A stretch of DNA of 64,000 nt from Paraburkholderia lycopersici (GTDB lineage Bacteria > Pseudomonadota > Gammaproteobacteria > Burkholderiales > Burkholderiaceae): the NCBI RefSeq assembly GCF_900096975.1, contig NZ_FMYQ01000012.1, forward strand, positions 124,001 through 188,000, read 5' to 3'. The position numbers and the translations under genes are program-made. Under the pieces are notes generated by a model. It had not been told where the DNA came from, searched no databases, and saw nothing but the letters and a program-made list of their open reading frames with translations. Below are positions 40,031 to 48,383 of the stretch, one piece after another (position 1 is the stretch's first letter; every line of letters begins with the position of its first letter).

Positions 40031-40163
40031 TCATTGCCGTGATTTCAGTGTGAAACTGAAACCGCTTTGCAAACGGCCATTCTGGAGTGATCCGACGGCC
40101 GGGTTCCACACGATTTACCGACGACCCCGCAGCGCTGTTCAAGGTTCTGGAGGAAATTTATGT

Positions 40164-41120
40164 ATGGACACACTACAGAATATGCGCATCTTTACGCTGG
40201 TTGCAGAGCAGCGCAGCTTCACTGCAACCGCACGCGCGCTTAATCTGACAACCGGCGCCATTTCTCGAGCTGTCTCAGAACTGGAAAGCCGTTTGTCCAT
40301 TCGACTGTTCAATCGCTCGACGCGTGTCGTGACGTTGACCCCATCGGGCGAACGTTACCGGCACCACGCGCTGCGCATCCTCGCTGCCATGGACGAAGCG
40401 GAACGCGAAGCCAGGAATTCGCAGGAGCTGGCGGCTGGCGAACTGCGCGTGACAATGTCTGAGGAAATCTCGCACCTTCGTATATTTGAAGGAATCCGAA
40501 AATATCGAAATCGGCACCCTGCCGTATCGATCGCCCTGACCCTGACCAATGGCATTCCGGATCTATATCGGGGAGAAGCGGACATCGCGCTCATCAACGC
40601 AACGAGCCTGCCCGACTCCGAGCAAGTTGCGCGCCACCTCACGACAACATTCAACGTACTTTGTGCTGCTCCAGGCTATCTAAAAGGAAAGCGCCTGCCA
40701 TTGCGCCCTGACGATCTCGCGAACCATGAATGCCTGGCGCTTGACATGGTCGGCTGTCATTCTCGCGAGTGGACCCTCGATGACGGAAACGAGCGCTTTC
40801 AAATGCGCGCGAGCAGCATGTTACAAACGAACTGCGCGTCCATATTGCTGAACGCAACACTGAATGGCATGGGCATCGGTGCACTGCCACTTTCCACCGC
40901 CGTGCAAGGGTTGCAGCGCGGCGAACTGATACACGTCTTGCCCGGCTACAGGGTCAACGTCACGAACGTCTACGCGATGCTTGCGTCACGCCGTTTCATA
41001 GACGCCAAGGTGCGAACGTGGCTGGAATTCATGGTGACGTATTTGCGCACAGTCGTGGAAGCCGATAAAACCGCGCTTGCCCAGAACGCGTCTCCCGAGC
41101 AAGTCGGACTTTGCGCATGA
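40164..41120 (+). CDS. LysR-family transcriptional regulator
   Basis: A 318-residue regulator with the winged helix-turn-helix at about 1-60 (MDTLQNMRIFTLVAEQRSFTATARALNLTTGAISRAVSELE in spaced form) and a periplasmic-binding-like effector domain (about 90-300). GGAGG lies ahead of the ATG at 40164. It belongs to the subgroup that includes DsdC/AaeR-like regulators of unknown effectors. It sits between two diguanylate cyclase paralogues and may control one of them or the DUF3331 gene; no divergent partner is visible. Confidence 0.92.
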   Translation: MDTLQNMRIFTLVAEQRSFTATARALNLTTGAISRAVSELESRLSIRLFNRSTRVVTLTPSGERYRHHALRILAAMDEAEREARNSQELAAGELRVTMSEEISHLRIFEGIRKYRNRHPAVSIALTLTNGIPDLYRGEADIALINATSLPDSEQVARHLTTTFNVLCAAPGYLKGKRLPLRPDDLANHECLALDMVGCHSREWTLDDGNERFQMRASSMLQTNCASILLNATLNGMGIGALPLSTAVQGLQRGELIHVLPGYRVNVTNVYAMLASRRFIDAKVRTWLEFMVTYLRTVVEADKTALAQNASPEQVGLCA

Positions 41121-41305
41121 GGTCAGATGGTCTACGGGTGCTCTGCGAAGCGATCTCACATGTGGGCATGAGTCACGCCAGTCCGATCTGGTCATCCCCT
41201 AATACCCCATCGTATTCGGCTATAGAACGCTTTTTCAGCTTGCCGCTTATCTGATCGAAGCTGTATCGCAGGAAAAAGCGAACTGCCGCGCCGAGAGTAA
41301 AAATC

Positions 41306-41716
41306 ATGGCGAATATCATCGAAAATGACGCATGGCAATACACGCTTGCCATGCTGGCGCAGACACCGCCTGCCGAGCTCGTGAACGCAAGGGCGCTGGC
41401 TGCACCCTGCCGACATCAGGCTCGACGTTCTCATGGAAGCCGGCCGCCCCGGCAGTCGAGCGCGGCGCATATGGAAATCGTGGAACGGCATTCGGAATCG
41501 CTATTGTCGGTCTGCTGGTGCGATGCGACGTCGGGGCGTTACGGCGCGCAGTTATGGAAGTTGACGAAAGCGCGTTGCCGCGCGGTGTGCGCGTTGAGCG
41601 GCGCCCCGATCCGACGGGGAGATGCCGTGTACCGTCCGTGGGTCAGGGGTCATGCCCCCGCCAATGCGGACTGGGTCGTGCTTGCTTCAATGGTATGCGT
41701 GAGCGAGCCTGCCTGA
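41306..41716 (+). CDS. DUF3331 domain protein
   Basis: A 136-residue protein. The C-terminal half has the DUF3331 pattern: SVCWCDATSGRYGAQLW, then CRAVCALSGAPIRRGDAVYRPW and ILAS-like WVVLASMV. DUF3331 proteins are small, nearly confined to Burkholderiaceae, and of unknown function; the paired Cys (VCALSG and WCD) may bind metal. Start is the ATG at 41306; the first 50 residues are not conserved. It lies alone between LysR and cyclase genes. Confidence 0.8.
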   Translation: MANIIENDAWQYTLAMLAQTPPAELVNARALAAPCRHQARRSHGSRPPRQSSAAHMEIVERHSESLLSVCWCDATSGRYGAQLWKLTKARCRAVCALSGAPIRRGDAVYRPWVRGHAPANADWVVLASMVCVSEPA

Positions 41717-42631
41717 AGCAGTGCCCGGCACGGGGCATGGGGCACTGTAGTCTGGCCGCAGCGACCAGTGCGGGCGCGCCTGTGCAATAAGAATCATTGT
41801 CTATGCCCGCCCAGGCGGCCGCCTGATGCATGTCAGTCGGCCGCTCGCAGCGGAGAGCGCTGCGATCCATCCTGACGTTCAAGCTTCAAGGTGGAAAAGC
41901 GGACGGTCGCCGAAAGCGCTTCTGTGGAATGCCCGTGCGGCTTCCACCTGGCTATCGCCTCACCAGCGCGAGTCTCGATTGCCTTTCCAGGCAGCGGTCA
42001 CGACTGGTAAACAGTCGCGCTGAACCCGGCGACTCACCGCAACAAATACTGATTCGGATAATCACCGGCGATCCCACGATCGCTGCGCAACTGTTTTTCA
42101 TCCGCATATCAGTGCCCACGCGATGACGCGCCGTTGTGAAGTTCGCGCCTGCACGCAACCGATGCGACTCCCCGTGCAGTCTCAATCACTACTGCCGGCG
42201 TCAGTTGCTGCTTCACCACTCACGAATTTGCCGCTGCCAGCACATTCGGCAGGACTCGCTACTGCCGATCCTGGTGCAAAGCGACCCTTCCCGGCGGCAT
42301 ATGGCCAACACCATCGGCAATGCGCTCGATCAGTGGGCCATTATCGTAGTGGGACAGCACACCCGCGCCCGCCGAACGCACCAGGGAGAGGCATGGTGCG
42401 AAGTGTTGTCGCAGCGTCAACTGGCCGGTGAGAATTTTTGACATGGATCCAATTGCAGCCCTCGATCACCTCATACCGTATAAGCATGCAGCATATATGC
42501 ATATATAAAAGGGCGTTGAACCGCCCGTATGAATGCGAACGGGGAAGCAGTTGAGGTCGGAATCATATAAGTCGCGAAATGGCGCCGCGCTGTTGAAAGC
42601 GCATGCGGTTCCTGCAGGACAGGTGTTTGCG
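41717..42631. other. Long gap before the second diguanylate cyclase
   Basis: About 915 bases with no gene I can support. Several 60-100 codon frames overlap with no known motif. Near 42481-42510 the DNA turns AT-rich with a palindrome GCATATATGC followed by ATATAAAA, a likely promoter or regulator site for the next cyclase. An alternative cyclase start at 42533 would lie inside this region. Confidence 0.45.
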
Positions 42632-44263
42632 ATGGCACGCCGGGTCTGCTCGGCGGCGGCGAGAGCCTTAGCGACTCCCGGAGGAGTGGTCCTTTGCAGT
42701 GCCATGCTGTGGCTGGGCACTGCCGGAATCGGCGTGGCCATGCTGCTGGCATCGCGCGCCGACGCTTATGATCGCGCAGTTCAGAATGCCAGCAACCTCA
42801 CACTGGTGCTCGAGCGGGACATACAGCGCAGCATCGAACTCTACGATCTTTCTCTCCGGGCTGTCGCTGAGGGAGCAGCAGATCCAGGCGTGATGTCCCT
42901 TCCGCCAAGGCTGCGTCAGCAGGTTCTGTTCGACAGGGCTGCCACCGCACGTTATCTCGGGCCAATCTCGGTCCTCGGGCCCAACGGGGAACTCCTCGTT
43001 CGATCGGACGACGCGCAGGCAAGCGAACGGACCGACCGGAATTCGCTCGCGGTTCCTTCGAGCTTGACCGATGCAGGACTCCACATCAGCCGCCCTTATC
43101 TCTCTGCGTCGGCTCATAACACTTCGGTAATCGCGCTTAGCCGCCGGGTCACGCGCGCGGACGGCACATCGGCGGGAACCGTGGTTGGCCGGCTCAACAT
43201 TGACTATTTTCGCGATCTCCTTGACGGCTTGTCCCTGGGTCCCGGCGGCACCGTCGCAGTCTTCGAGACGGATGGCACGCTGATCACCAGACTTCCGTAT
43301 GATCCTGCCATGATCGGCAGAAGCCTCACGCACACGTCGGTGTACAAACAGGCCATGCTCGGGTCGCGAGGCGCCTTCGTGGGCACCGCCAGTACGGATG
43401 GAGTCCGCCGCCTCTACGTCTACAGGCACCTTCCAGGATTGCCAATCGTTGTCGACGTCGCGCCCACGACGGATGAGATCTTCGCCGACTGGTGGGCACG
43501 CACGAGGTGGTTTGCTGCCCTCATGCTCGTGTTCACCGCGATCAAGGCCACGGGAATCCGGTTGCTCGTCAGGGAATTGCGCCGACGCCAGCGCGCCGAA
43601 AGTGAACTGAAGCGAATGGCACAGCACGACGCGCTGACCGGTCTGGACAATCGCGGCACGCTCGACACGGTCACGGCGTCCGAGTGGCGGCGGGGTAAGC
43701 GCAACGGTCAGCCGCTTTCGCTTCTCTTTATCGACATCGACAACTTCAAGGCCTACAACGACTACTACGGGCATCAGGCTGGCGACGAAACACTGAAGGC
43801 CGTGGCGACCTGCATATTGGCTTCCGTCACGAGACCGGGAGACCATGTGGCGCGTTACGGCGGAGAAGAATTTGTCGTGGTCCTGCCGGAAACCGGTAGC
43901 GCCAGCGCGCTGTCAATCGCGGAAAAAGTGCGCCGCGCAATTCATGAATTGCACATTGAACACGTTATGAGCATTTTTGGCTTCGTGACCGCGAGTATCG
44001 GAGTTTCGACCACCGGCGTTCCTGGCATCACGGACGTCTGCACCTTGGTGAAAGCGGCAGACGACGCGGTGTACAAAGCCAAAGGGCTTGGCCGCAACAA
44101 GGTGTGCGCCGCCGCGACTGGCGACCCGGTGCCCGTCCCGGGTGACGCGAGCCGCCCCGCGGATCAACCCGTGGCCGAAGCATGCGATGACGCGCACACG
44201 AATACGGCGACCTCCGCCAGAACGGTGCCGTCCACGCCAGCAGAAGGCGCCGGCCAACGATGA
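42632..44263 (+). CDS. Membrane diguanylate cyclase with periplasmic sensor domain (paralogue)
   Basis: About 543 residues with the same plan as 38234-39823: membrane helix (about 18-38), Cache/PDC sensor (about 40-285), second helix (about 295-312), GGDEF domain (about 330-490) with GGEEF and the RPGD inhibitory site. Long blocks are identical between the two (for example SLLFIDIDNFKAYND and GDHVARYGGEEFVVVLPET), while the sensor parts differ most, which suggests a local duplication followed by a change in signal. A Pro/Ala/Thr-rich C-terminal tail of 45 residues is extra. The ATG at 42632 has AGGACAGG upstream; the ATG at 42533 is the alternative. Confidence 0.92.
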   Translation: MARRVCSAAARALATPGGVVLCSAMLWLGTAGIGVAMLLASRADAYDRAVQNASNLTLVLERDIQRSIELYDLSLRAVAEGAADPGVMSLPPRLRQQVLFDRAATARYLGPISVLGPNGELLVRSDDAQASERTDRNSLAVPSSLTDAGLHISRPYLSASAHNTSVIALSRRVTRADGTSAGTVVGRLNIDYFRDLLDGLSLGPGGTVAVFETDGTLITRLPYDPAMIGRSLTHTSVYKQAMLGSRGAFVGTASTDGVRRLYVYRHLPGLPIVVDVAPTTDEIFADWWARTRWFAALMLVFTAIKATGIRLLVRELRRRQRAESELKRMAQHDALTGLDNRGTLDTVTASEWRRGKRNGQPLSLLFIDIDNFKAYNDYYGHQAGDETLKAVATCILASVTRPGDHVARYGGEEFVVVLPETGSASALSIAEKVRRAIHELHIEHVMSIFGFVTASIGVSTTGVPGITDVCTLVKAADDAVYKAKGLGRNKVCAAATGDPVPVPGDASRPADQPVAEACDDAHTNTATSARTVPSTPAEGAGQR

Positions 44264-44302
44264 TGGGTCAGGATCAATTAAAAGGAATGAGCAGGCGACC
44301 CG

Positions 44303-44740
44303 TTACGCTCGTGTATCGATAGCTATCGCCGCCGCCGGTGAAACCGGCGGCGTGATTATTCGTCGTTTCCAGAGCCACCTCAACTCACTCGCCGTTCCAT
44401 CGGTGGATCCGTCGTTGACTACGATGACCTGCAGCGGACCACCGTATTCCTGCTTTGCGATGCTTTCGATTGTCTGTGCAATACAGGCTTCTTCGTTGTA
44501 CGCCGCTACCAGTATGGTCAAACCGGGCAACTGGTCGCCGACGCTACAAAACGGCGGCCGCCGATCCATCAAAAGACTTGCCATCAGGAAGGCATTCATG
44601 CCTCCAGGCAGAATCGCTATGCCGAACAGGATCAGATTTGCCGCGACTGCCCCAAGCAATACAGTCATCTCATGAAGCCATGGATGAGCAAGATAGAACG
44701 ACAGACAGCTCCAAAAGACAGCGAAGATGAGCGCCAGCGT
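44303..44740 (-). pseudogene. Family 2 glycosyltransferase fragment (PgaC-like N-terminal part)
   Basis: Membrane helices (FTLALIFAVFW and VLLGAVAANLILFGIAILPGG) are followed by the nucleotide-sugar core LTILVAAYNEE...VIVVNDGSTDGTASEL. The frame then turns into unrelated sequence and stops. Full-length polysaccharide synthases have about 400 residues; here roughly 125 remain, cut at both ends (near 44740 and 44395). The 5' end overlaps the hydantoinase fragment, so a DNA junction lies near 44735. The family makes beta-linked exopolysaccharides often controlled by c-di-GMP, which fits the neighbouring cyclases. Confidence 0.8.
44330..44352 (+). terminator. GC-rich hairpin after the second diguanylate cyclase
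   Basis: A perfect 10-base inverted repeat (CGCCGCCGGT / ACCGGCGGCG) with a 3-base loop lies 67 bases after the cyclase stop, followed by TGATTATT. It is a plausible intrinsic terminator although the T-run is short. It overlaps the 3' edge of the glycosyltransferase fragment on the other strand. Confidence 0.5.
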
Positions 44741-45112
44741 AAATCCGTTCCGAGATCCGCTCGTCGAGCACGTCGTCCAGCACGGCCTGCGCGTCGCGCT
44801 CCCACGGATGGCCGTAACCCGCGCCGCCCGCCGCGATGCGGCACACCGCGTCGCCGCGTATCAAGGCGGTGACCGAACCCGGCATGCTCGGCAGCAGCTT
44901 CGACGCGCCGTCACGCGAAAGCACGTTCAGCGAGGGCGAGCCGTCGAGCCCGTCGATAAAGTCCTCTTAGCGGTATTCGCCGTCCCGCATCGCGCGAATC
45001 GCCTGGCGCGTCACGCGGTCCGCGTAGTCGTGCAGCGCATCGACGAGTCGCGCGAAACCGTCCGCGCCGTACTTTTCGAACCGTTGCGTGAGTTCCCGCC
45101 AGCCAGCGCGCA
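44700..45112 (-). pseudogene. Hydantoinase B/oxoprolinase 3' fragment with in-frame stop
   Basis: The translated C-terminal part of a HyuB-type protein can be read: LTQRFEKYGADGFARLVDAL, then DGEYR, a TAA stop (44967-44969), then EDFIDG and finally SMPGSVTALIRGDAVCRIAAGGAGYGHPWERDAQAVLDD in pieces. The family hallmark is the GGxGYGxPxERD motif. Both a missing 5' part and the internal stop show it is dead. It is not a copy of the intact HyuB at 51448, whose C-terminus differs. Confidence 0.82.
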
Positions 45113-45367
45113 AACGGGCGGGTCGTCACGGTCGCGGTCAACTCGTTCACGTTCCGGCAGCCGGTCTTCATCGGCGATCTGCTGAGCTTCTATGCGCGGA
45201 TCGTCCGCGAGGGCAATCCGTCCGTCACCGTGAACGTCGAAGTGTTCGCGCAGCGGATGGGGCTCAACGAGGTGATCGTGAAAGTCACGGAAGCCACGCT
45301 GACGTTCGTCGCGACGGGTGCGGACCGCGCGCCGCGCAAGCTCCCCGAAGTCAACGACGAGAGCTAG
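45112..45367 (+). pseudogene. Acyl-CoA thioesterase 3' fragment (YciA-like hotdog)
   Basis: Starting at the junction near 45114 the frame reads GRVVTVAVNSFTFRQPVFIGD, then YARIVREGNPSVTVNVEVFAQ and VTEATLTFVATG, ending in a TAG at 45365. This is the second half of a YciA-type acyl-CoA thioesterase; the first 60 or so residues are missing. It is the right edge of the three-fragment scar. Confidence 0.78.
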
Positions 45368-45494
45368 CGCATACGAAACGGAAGCCGCAACCGGAAAGAC
45401 GCCCCAATCAGCTCGCTCCCGGCAATTTCATTCGCACCTTGACCCACTGGAACGGTGGATTCCCACCACACCGGCTGTCGAACTGCCTCCCGCG

Positions 45495-48137
45495 TCACTG
45501 CGCGTCCGACTGCGCCTTGAGAATCGCCTGGGCACGATTCCTGACATCCAGCTTCAGGTACAGATTCTTCAGGTGGAACTTCACCGTATTCTCGGACAGA
45601 AACAGTTTCTCCGAGATCTCGCGGTTGGACACGCCGCTGCAAAGCAGCCGCAGAATTTCGTGCTCGCGCTGCGACAGCAGGCTCGACCATGCGGCTTTCT
45701 GCACGCTCGCCGGCGCATGCGGCGCCGCGCCCGGCCCGGTCGCTGGCTCGAGCAGCGCCACCAGCTCGCCGCCTTCGTCGAGCAGCGCGCGCATGCAGCC
45801 GCCCGCCCGTGCGGCGTCCTGCGCACCTTGCAACGTGCGCAGCGCGAGCCGCGTGTGCCCTTGCCGATGCTGCACCAGCGCGTGTAATACCTGCAGCTTG
45901 ACCGACAGCAGCGGCCGCACCGGCACGATGCCCAACGCCGACTTCAGCAACGCGGACGCCCGGTCGAGCCGATGCTGCAGCAAGGCAAGACGAATGCGCC
46001 CAAGCAACGGGCCGCTCAGCATCTCCGTCACCTGAATCCATCCCGGATCGGGCGGCGCCGCGTCGTTCGCCACCTGCGACAGCAACGCGTCGATGCGCGT
46101 CGTCTCGCCGTTGCGTCCTGCCAGATACAGCCGCTCCCACGCAATCATCTCGCGTACGACCGGCCATCGATTCTGAAAGCTCAGGCGCTCGAGCGTGTCG
46201 AGCACGTCGCGCGCCTGAATCATCCGGCCGCGCGCAACATGAACGCGCGCGATCGACACCATCGACAGCGCAATGAACTCCGGCACCGCCGCCAGCGCGA
46301 TGTCTTCCTCGAACTGCGCGGCGAGCCGCTCCACGGTGTCGAGCCGGTCGGCCTCGTAGCAGGCCCAGATGCGCGACGCGGCCAGCGCCGCAGCCGACAT
46401 GCCGCGGTTCACGTACGGACTGCCGGCGTCGCGCCGCGTGCCGCGGGTCGCGTGCGGTGCATCGACGGCCAGCCGCGGCTGCGCGCCGACCACTTGCAGG
46501 ATGCAGCGCAGCGCAAGCGTGTAGCCGTGGCTGAAGGCCGCCTGCGCGTGGTCGTTGTGGCTGTTCGCGAGCACGAGCAGGTGGTGGGCCTGCTCCTCGT
46601 CCCACGCCGCCATCGCGCTGAACGCGAGCAGGTTGGCCGCCGCGCCTAGCTCGAACGCCTCGAACAGTCCGGATGCGGGCTGATGCAGCGCGGGCACGTC
46701 GGCGAGCCGCCTGGCGTCGCGCAGATCGTTCTTGAACAGCATCGCCATCGCGAGCACGACATCGGCATCGTGCCCGTCGCGCGTATCGGCGAGATACGAC
46801 AGCAGCGGATGCGTCGGCCCGCCGCGCCGCAGGAACACCAGCGCCCATGCGATCTTCACCGCGAGGCTCCGGCAGCCGAGCACCTGCTGCAACGGCAGCC
46901 GGTCGAACCAGTACGCGACCGTCACCAGCTCGGCGCTTTCGACGAGCCGCGACGCCCAGTCGTCCAGCGTCGTGATCGCGAGTGCGTGTTCGCGGGCCTC
47001 GACCGCATGAAACATCGCCTCTTCGGGGACGCCGTGGCGCACATACCAGTGCGCGGCGCGGCGATGCACGTCGATCACGCACTCCGCATCGGCACGCGCC
47101 AGCCGCTCGGACAGGAATCGCGCGAACAGGCCGTGATAGCGATACCACCCCGGGCTCCCGTCGAGCGCCTCGACGAACAGTCCGTCCCGCTCGAGCTGCT
47201 GCAGCACCGCGTCCGCGCGCGCGAACCCCGTCACTTCCTCGCAGAGCGCCCCGTTGAGGCGCCGCAGTTGCGAGGTCTTCAACAGGAACGTCTGCACGTC
47301 GGGCGGCTGCAGCGCCAGCGTGTTCTCCGACAGGTATCGGACCAGTTCGAGCGGCGTGCAGTCGCGCATCTCGTCGAGCGCGTGCGGGATCTCGTCGCGC
47401 GCGAGCGCCAGCTTGAACAGTTGCAGGCCCGCCGGCCAGCCCTCGGTGCGCGACTGAATGAACGCCTCCGTCTCGGCGTCGATCGTGTCGGCGGCGTCGG
47501 CGAGGAACACGGCTGCTTCGGCCGACGAGAAACGCAGGTCCTCCATGCGCAGCACGAGCGCCTCCTCGGCGACCTGCAGCACGCTCACGCCGACGTCAGG
47601 CAGATTGCGCGACCCGATATAGACGCGGCAGCGCCCGGGCAGCGCATCCAGCAGATCGCGGAAGAAATGCAGGATCGCCGGTTCGTGGATCCACTGGAAA
47701 TCGTCGATGCAGATTCCGATCGGCCCGTCGATCCGCGCGATCTGGTCGAGCACCCAGTCGAGCATGTTGTCGGTCGTGCGAGCCGACTGCCCGATCGCGA
47801 CAACGCCGGCCTCCGCGACCATCTGCGCGATCAGCGAGATGAAATAGGCTTCGAAGCGGCGCGGATCGTTGTCGTTCTCGTCGAGCGCCAGCCACCCCAT
47901 CGTCCAGCGCTTCGCGCGCCCGGCCTCCATGATCTGCTGCAGCAACGTCGATTTCCCGCTGCCGAGCGGCGCCTGCAGGATCACGATATGCGGAACGCCG
48001 AGCCCCGTCACGCGGTCGAGCAGCGCGCGCCGGACGATCGCGCCGCGACGGGCGACGGGCGGGAAGAACTTGTGTTCGCGCAGGTCCGCGCCGTAACGGC
48101 GCGGCCTGCGTGGCGCCGCGTTTCGGGAAGCAGTCAC
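45495..48137 (-). CDS. MalT-like LuxR-family ATP-dependent transcriptional regulator
   Basis: An 880-residue LAL-type regulator. An NTPase domain lies at about 45-340 (P-loop APLGSGKSTLL, Walker B-like ICIDDFQW), a TPR-like helical region of about 400 residues follows, and a LuxR helix-turn-helix closes it (about 815-875, LLSQREHEILRLLCSGVSNREIS). Such proteins bind an inducer and ATP and then activate catabolic promoters. It uses a GTG start and is the last gene on the strand of the ketone carboxylase operon, 54 bases past a small ORF, so it is a likely regulator of that operon. Confidence 0.92.
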   Translation of the reverse strand: MTASRNAAPRRPRRYGADLREHKFFPPVARRGAIVRRALLDRVTGLGVPHIVILQAPLGSGKSTLLQQIMEAGRAKRWTMGWLALDENDNDPRRFEAYFISLIAQMVAEAGVVAIGQSARTTDNMLDWVLDQIARIDGPIGICIDDFQWIHEPAILHFFRDLLDALPGRCRVYIGSRNLPDVGVSVLQVAEEALVLRMEDLRFSSAEAAVFLADAADTIDAETEAFIQSRTEGWPAGLQLFKLALARDEIPHALDEMRDCTPLELVRYLSENTLALQPPDVQTFLLKTSQLRRLNGALCEEVTGFARADAVLQQLERDGLFVEALDGSPGWYRYHGLFARFLSERLARADAECVIDVHRRAAHWYVRHGVPEEAMFHAVEAREHALAITTLDDWASRLVESAELVTVAYWFDRLPLQQVLGCRSLAVKIAWALVFLRRGGPTHPLLSYLADTRDGHDADVVLAMAMLFKNDLRDARRLADVPALHQPASGLFEAFELGAAANLLAFSAMAAWDEEQAHHLLVLANSHNDHAQAAFSHGYTLALRCILQVVGAQPRLAVDAPHATRGTRRDAGSPYVNRGMSAAALAASRIWACYEADRLDTVERLAAQFEEDIALAAVPEFIALSMVSIARVHVARGRMIQARDVLDTLERLSFQNRWPVVREMIAWERLYLAGRNGETTRIDALLSQVANDAAPPDPGWIQVTEMLSGPLLGRIRLALLQHRLDRASALLKSALGIVPVRPLLSVKLQVLHALVQHRQGHTRLALRTLQGAQDAARAGGCMRALLDEGGELVALLEPATGPGAAPHAPASVQKAAWSSLLSQREHEILRLLCSGVSNREISEKLFLSENTVKFHLKNLYLKLDVRNRAQAILKAQSDAQ

Positions 48138-48191
48138 GATCGTTCGGTTCGCGTGGAAGACAAGGCATCGTGCCTCAATCGCAAGGTCGCT

Positions 48192-48383
48192 TCAAGCATC
48201 GCCGGGCGCGCCCTGGTCCGCGTTCGCGCCCGGCAGCGGCGGCGTCCAGCCGCCGACGCGCGAAAATGCCGAAAACGCCGCGAACGGATTGCAGCAGAAC
48301 GGACGCAGGCAGCCCGCGTCGTACTGCGCTACATCCTCGCCGCTATCGGGCGTCGGCGCGCCCGGCGGGAACCCCGCCGTCAT
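48192..48383 (-). CDS. Small ORF coupled to the CoA ligase gene
   Basis: A 63-residue frame whose ATG overlaps the stop of the CoA ligase (ATGA). It is rich in Pro, Gly and Ala with three clustered Cys (CLRPFCC). I know no family. The same ATGA coupling is used throughout this region, which argues for translation, but the very high GC makes chance frames common. Confidence 0.4.
   Translation of the reverse strand: MTAGFPPGAPTPDSGEDVAQYDAGCLRPFCCNPFAAFSAFSRVGGWTPPLPGANADQGAPGDA

Noticed and set aside
42136..42441. A 101-codon frame in the gap before the second cyclase
   Set aside because: It has no known motif, no ribosome site and is overlapped by other frames of similar size; not supported.
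44727..45185. A 152-codon plus-strand frame across the scar
   Set aside because: It is the antisense of the hydantoinase-B fragment, whose motifs are clear on the minus strand.
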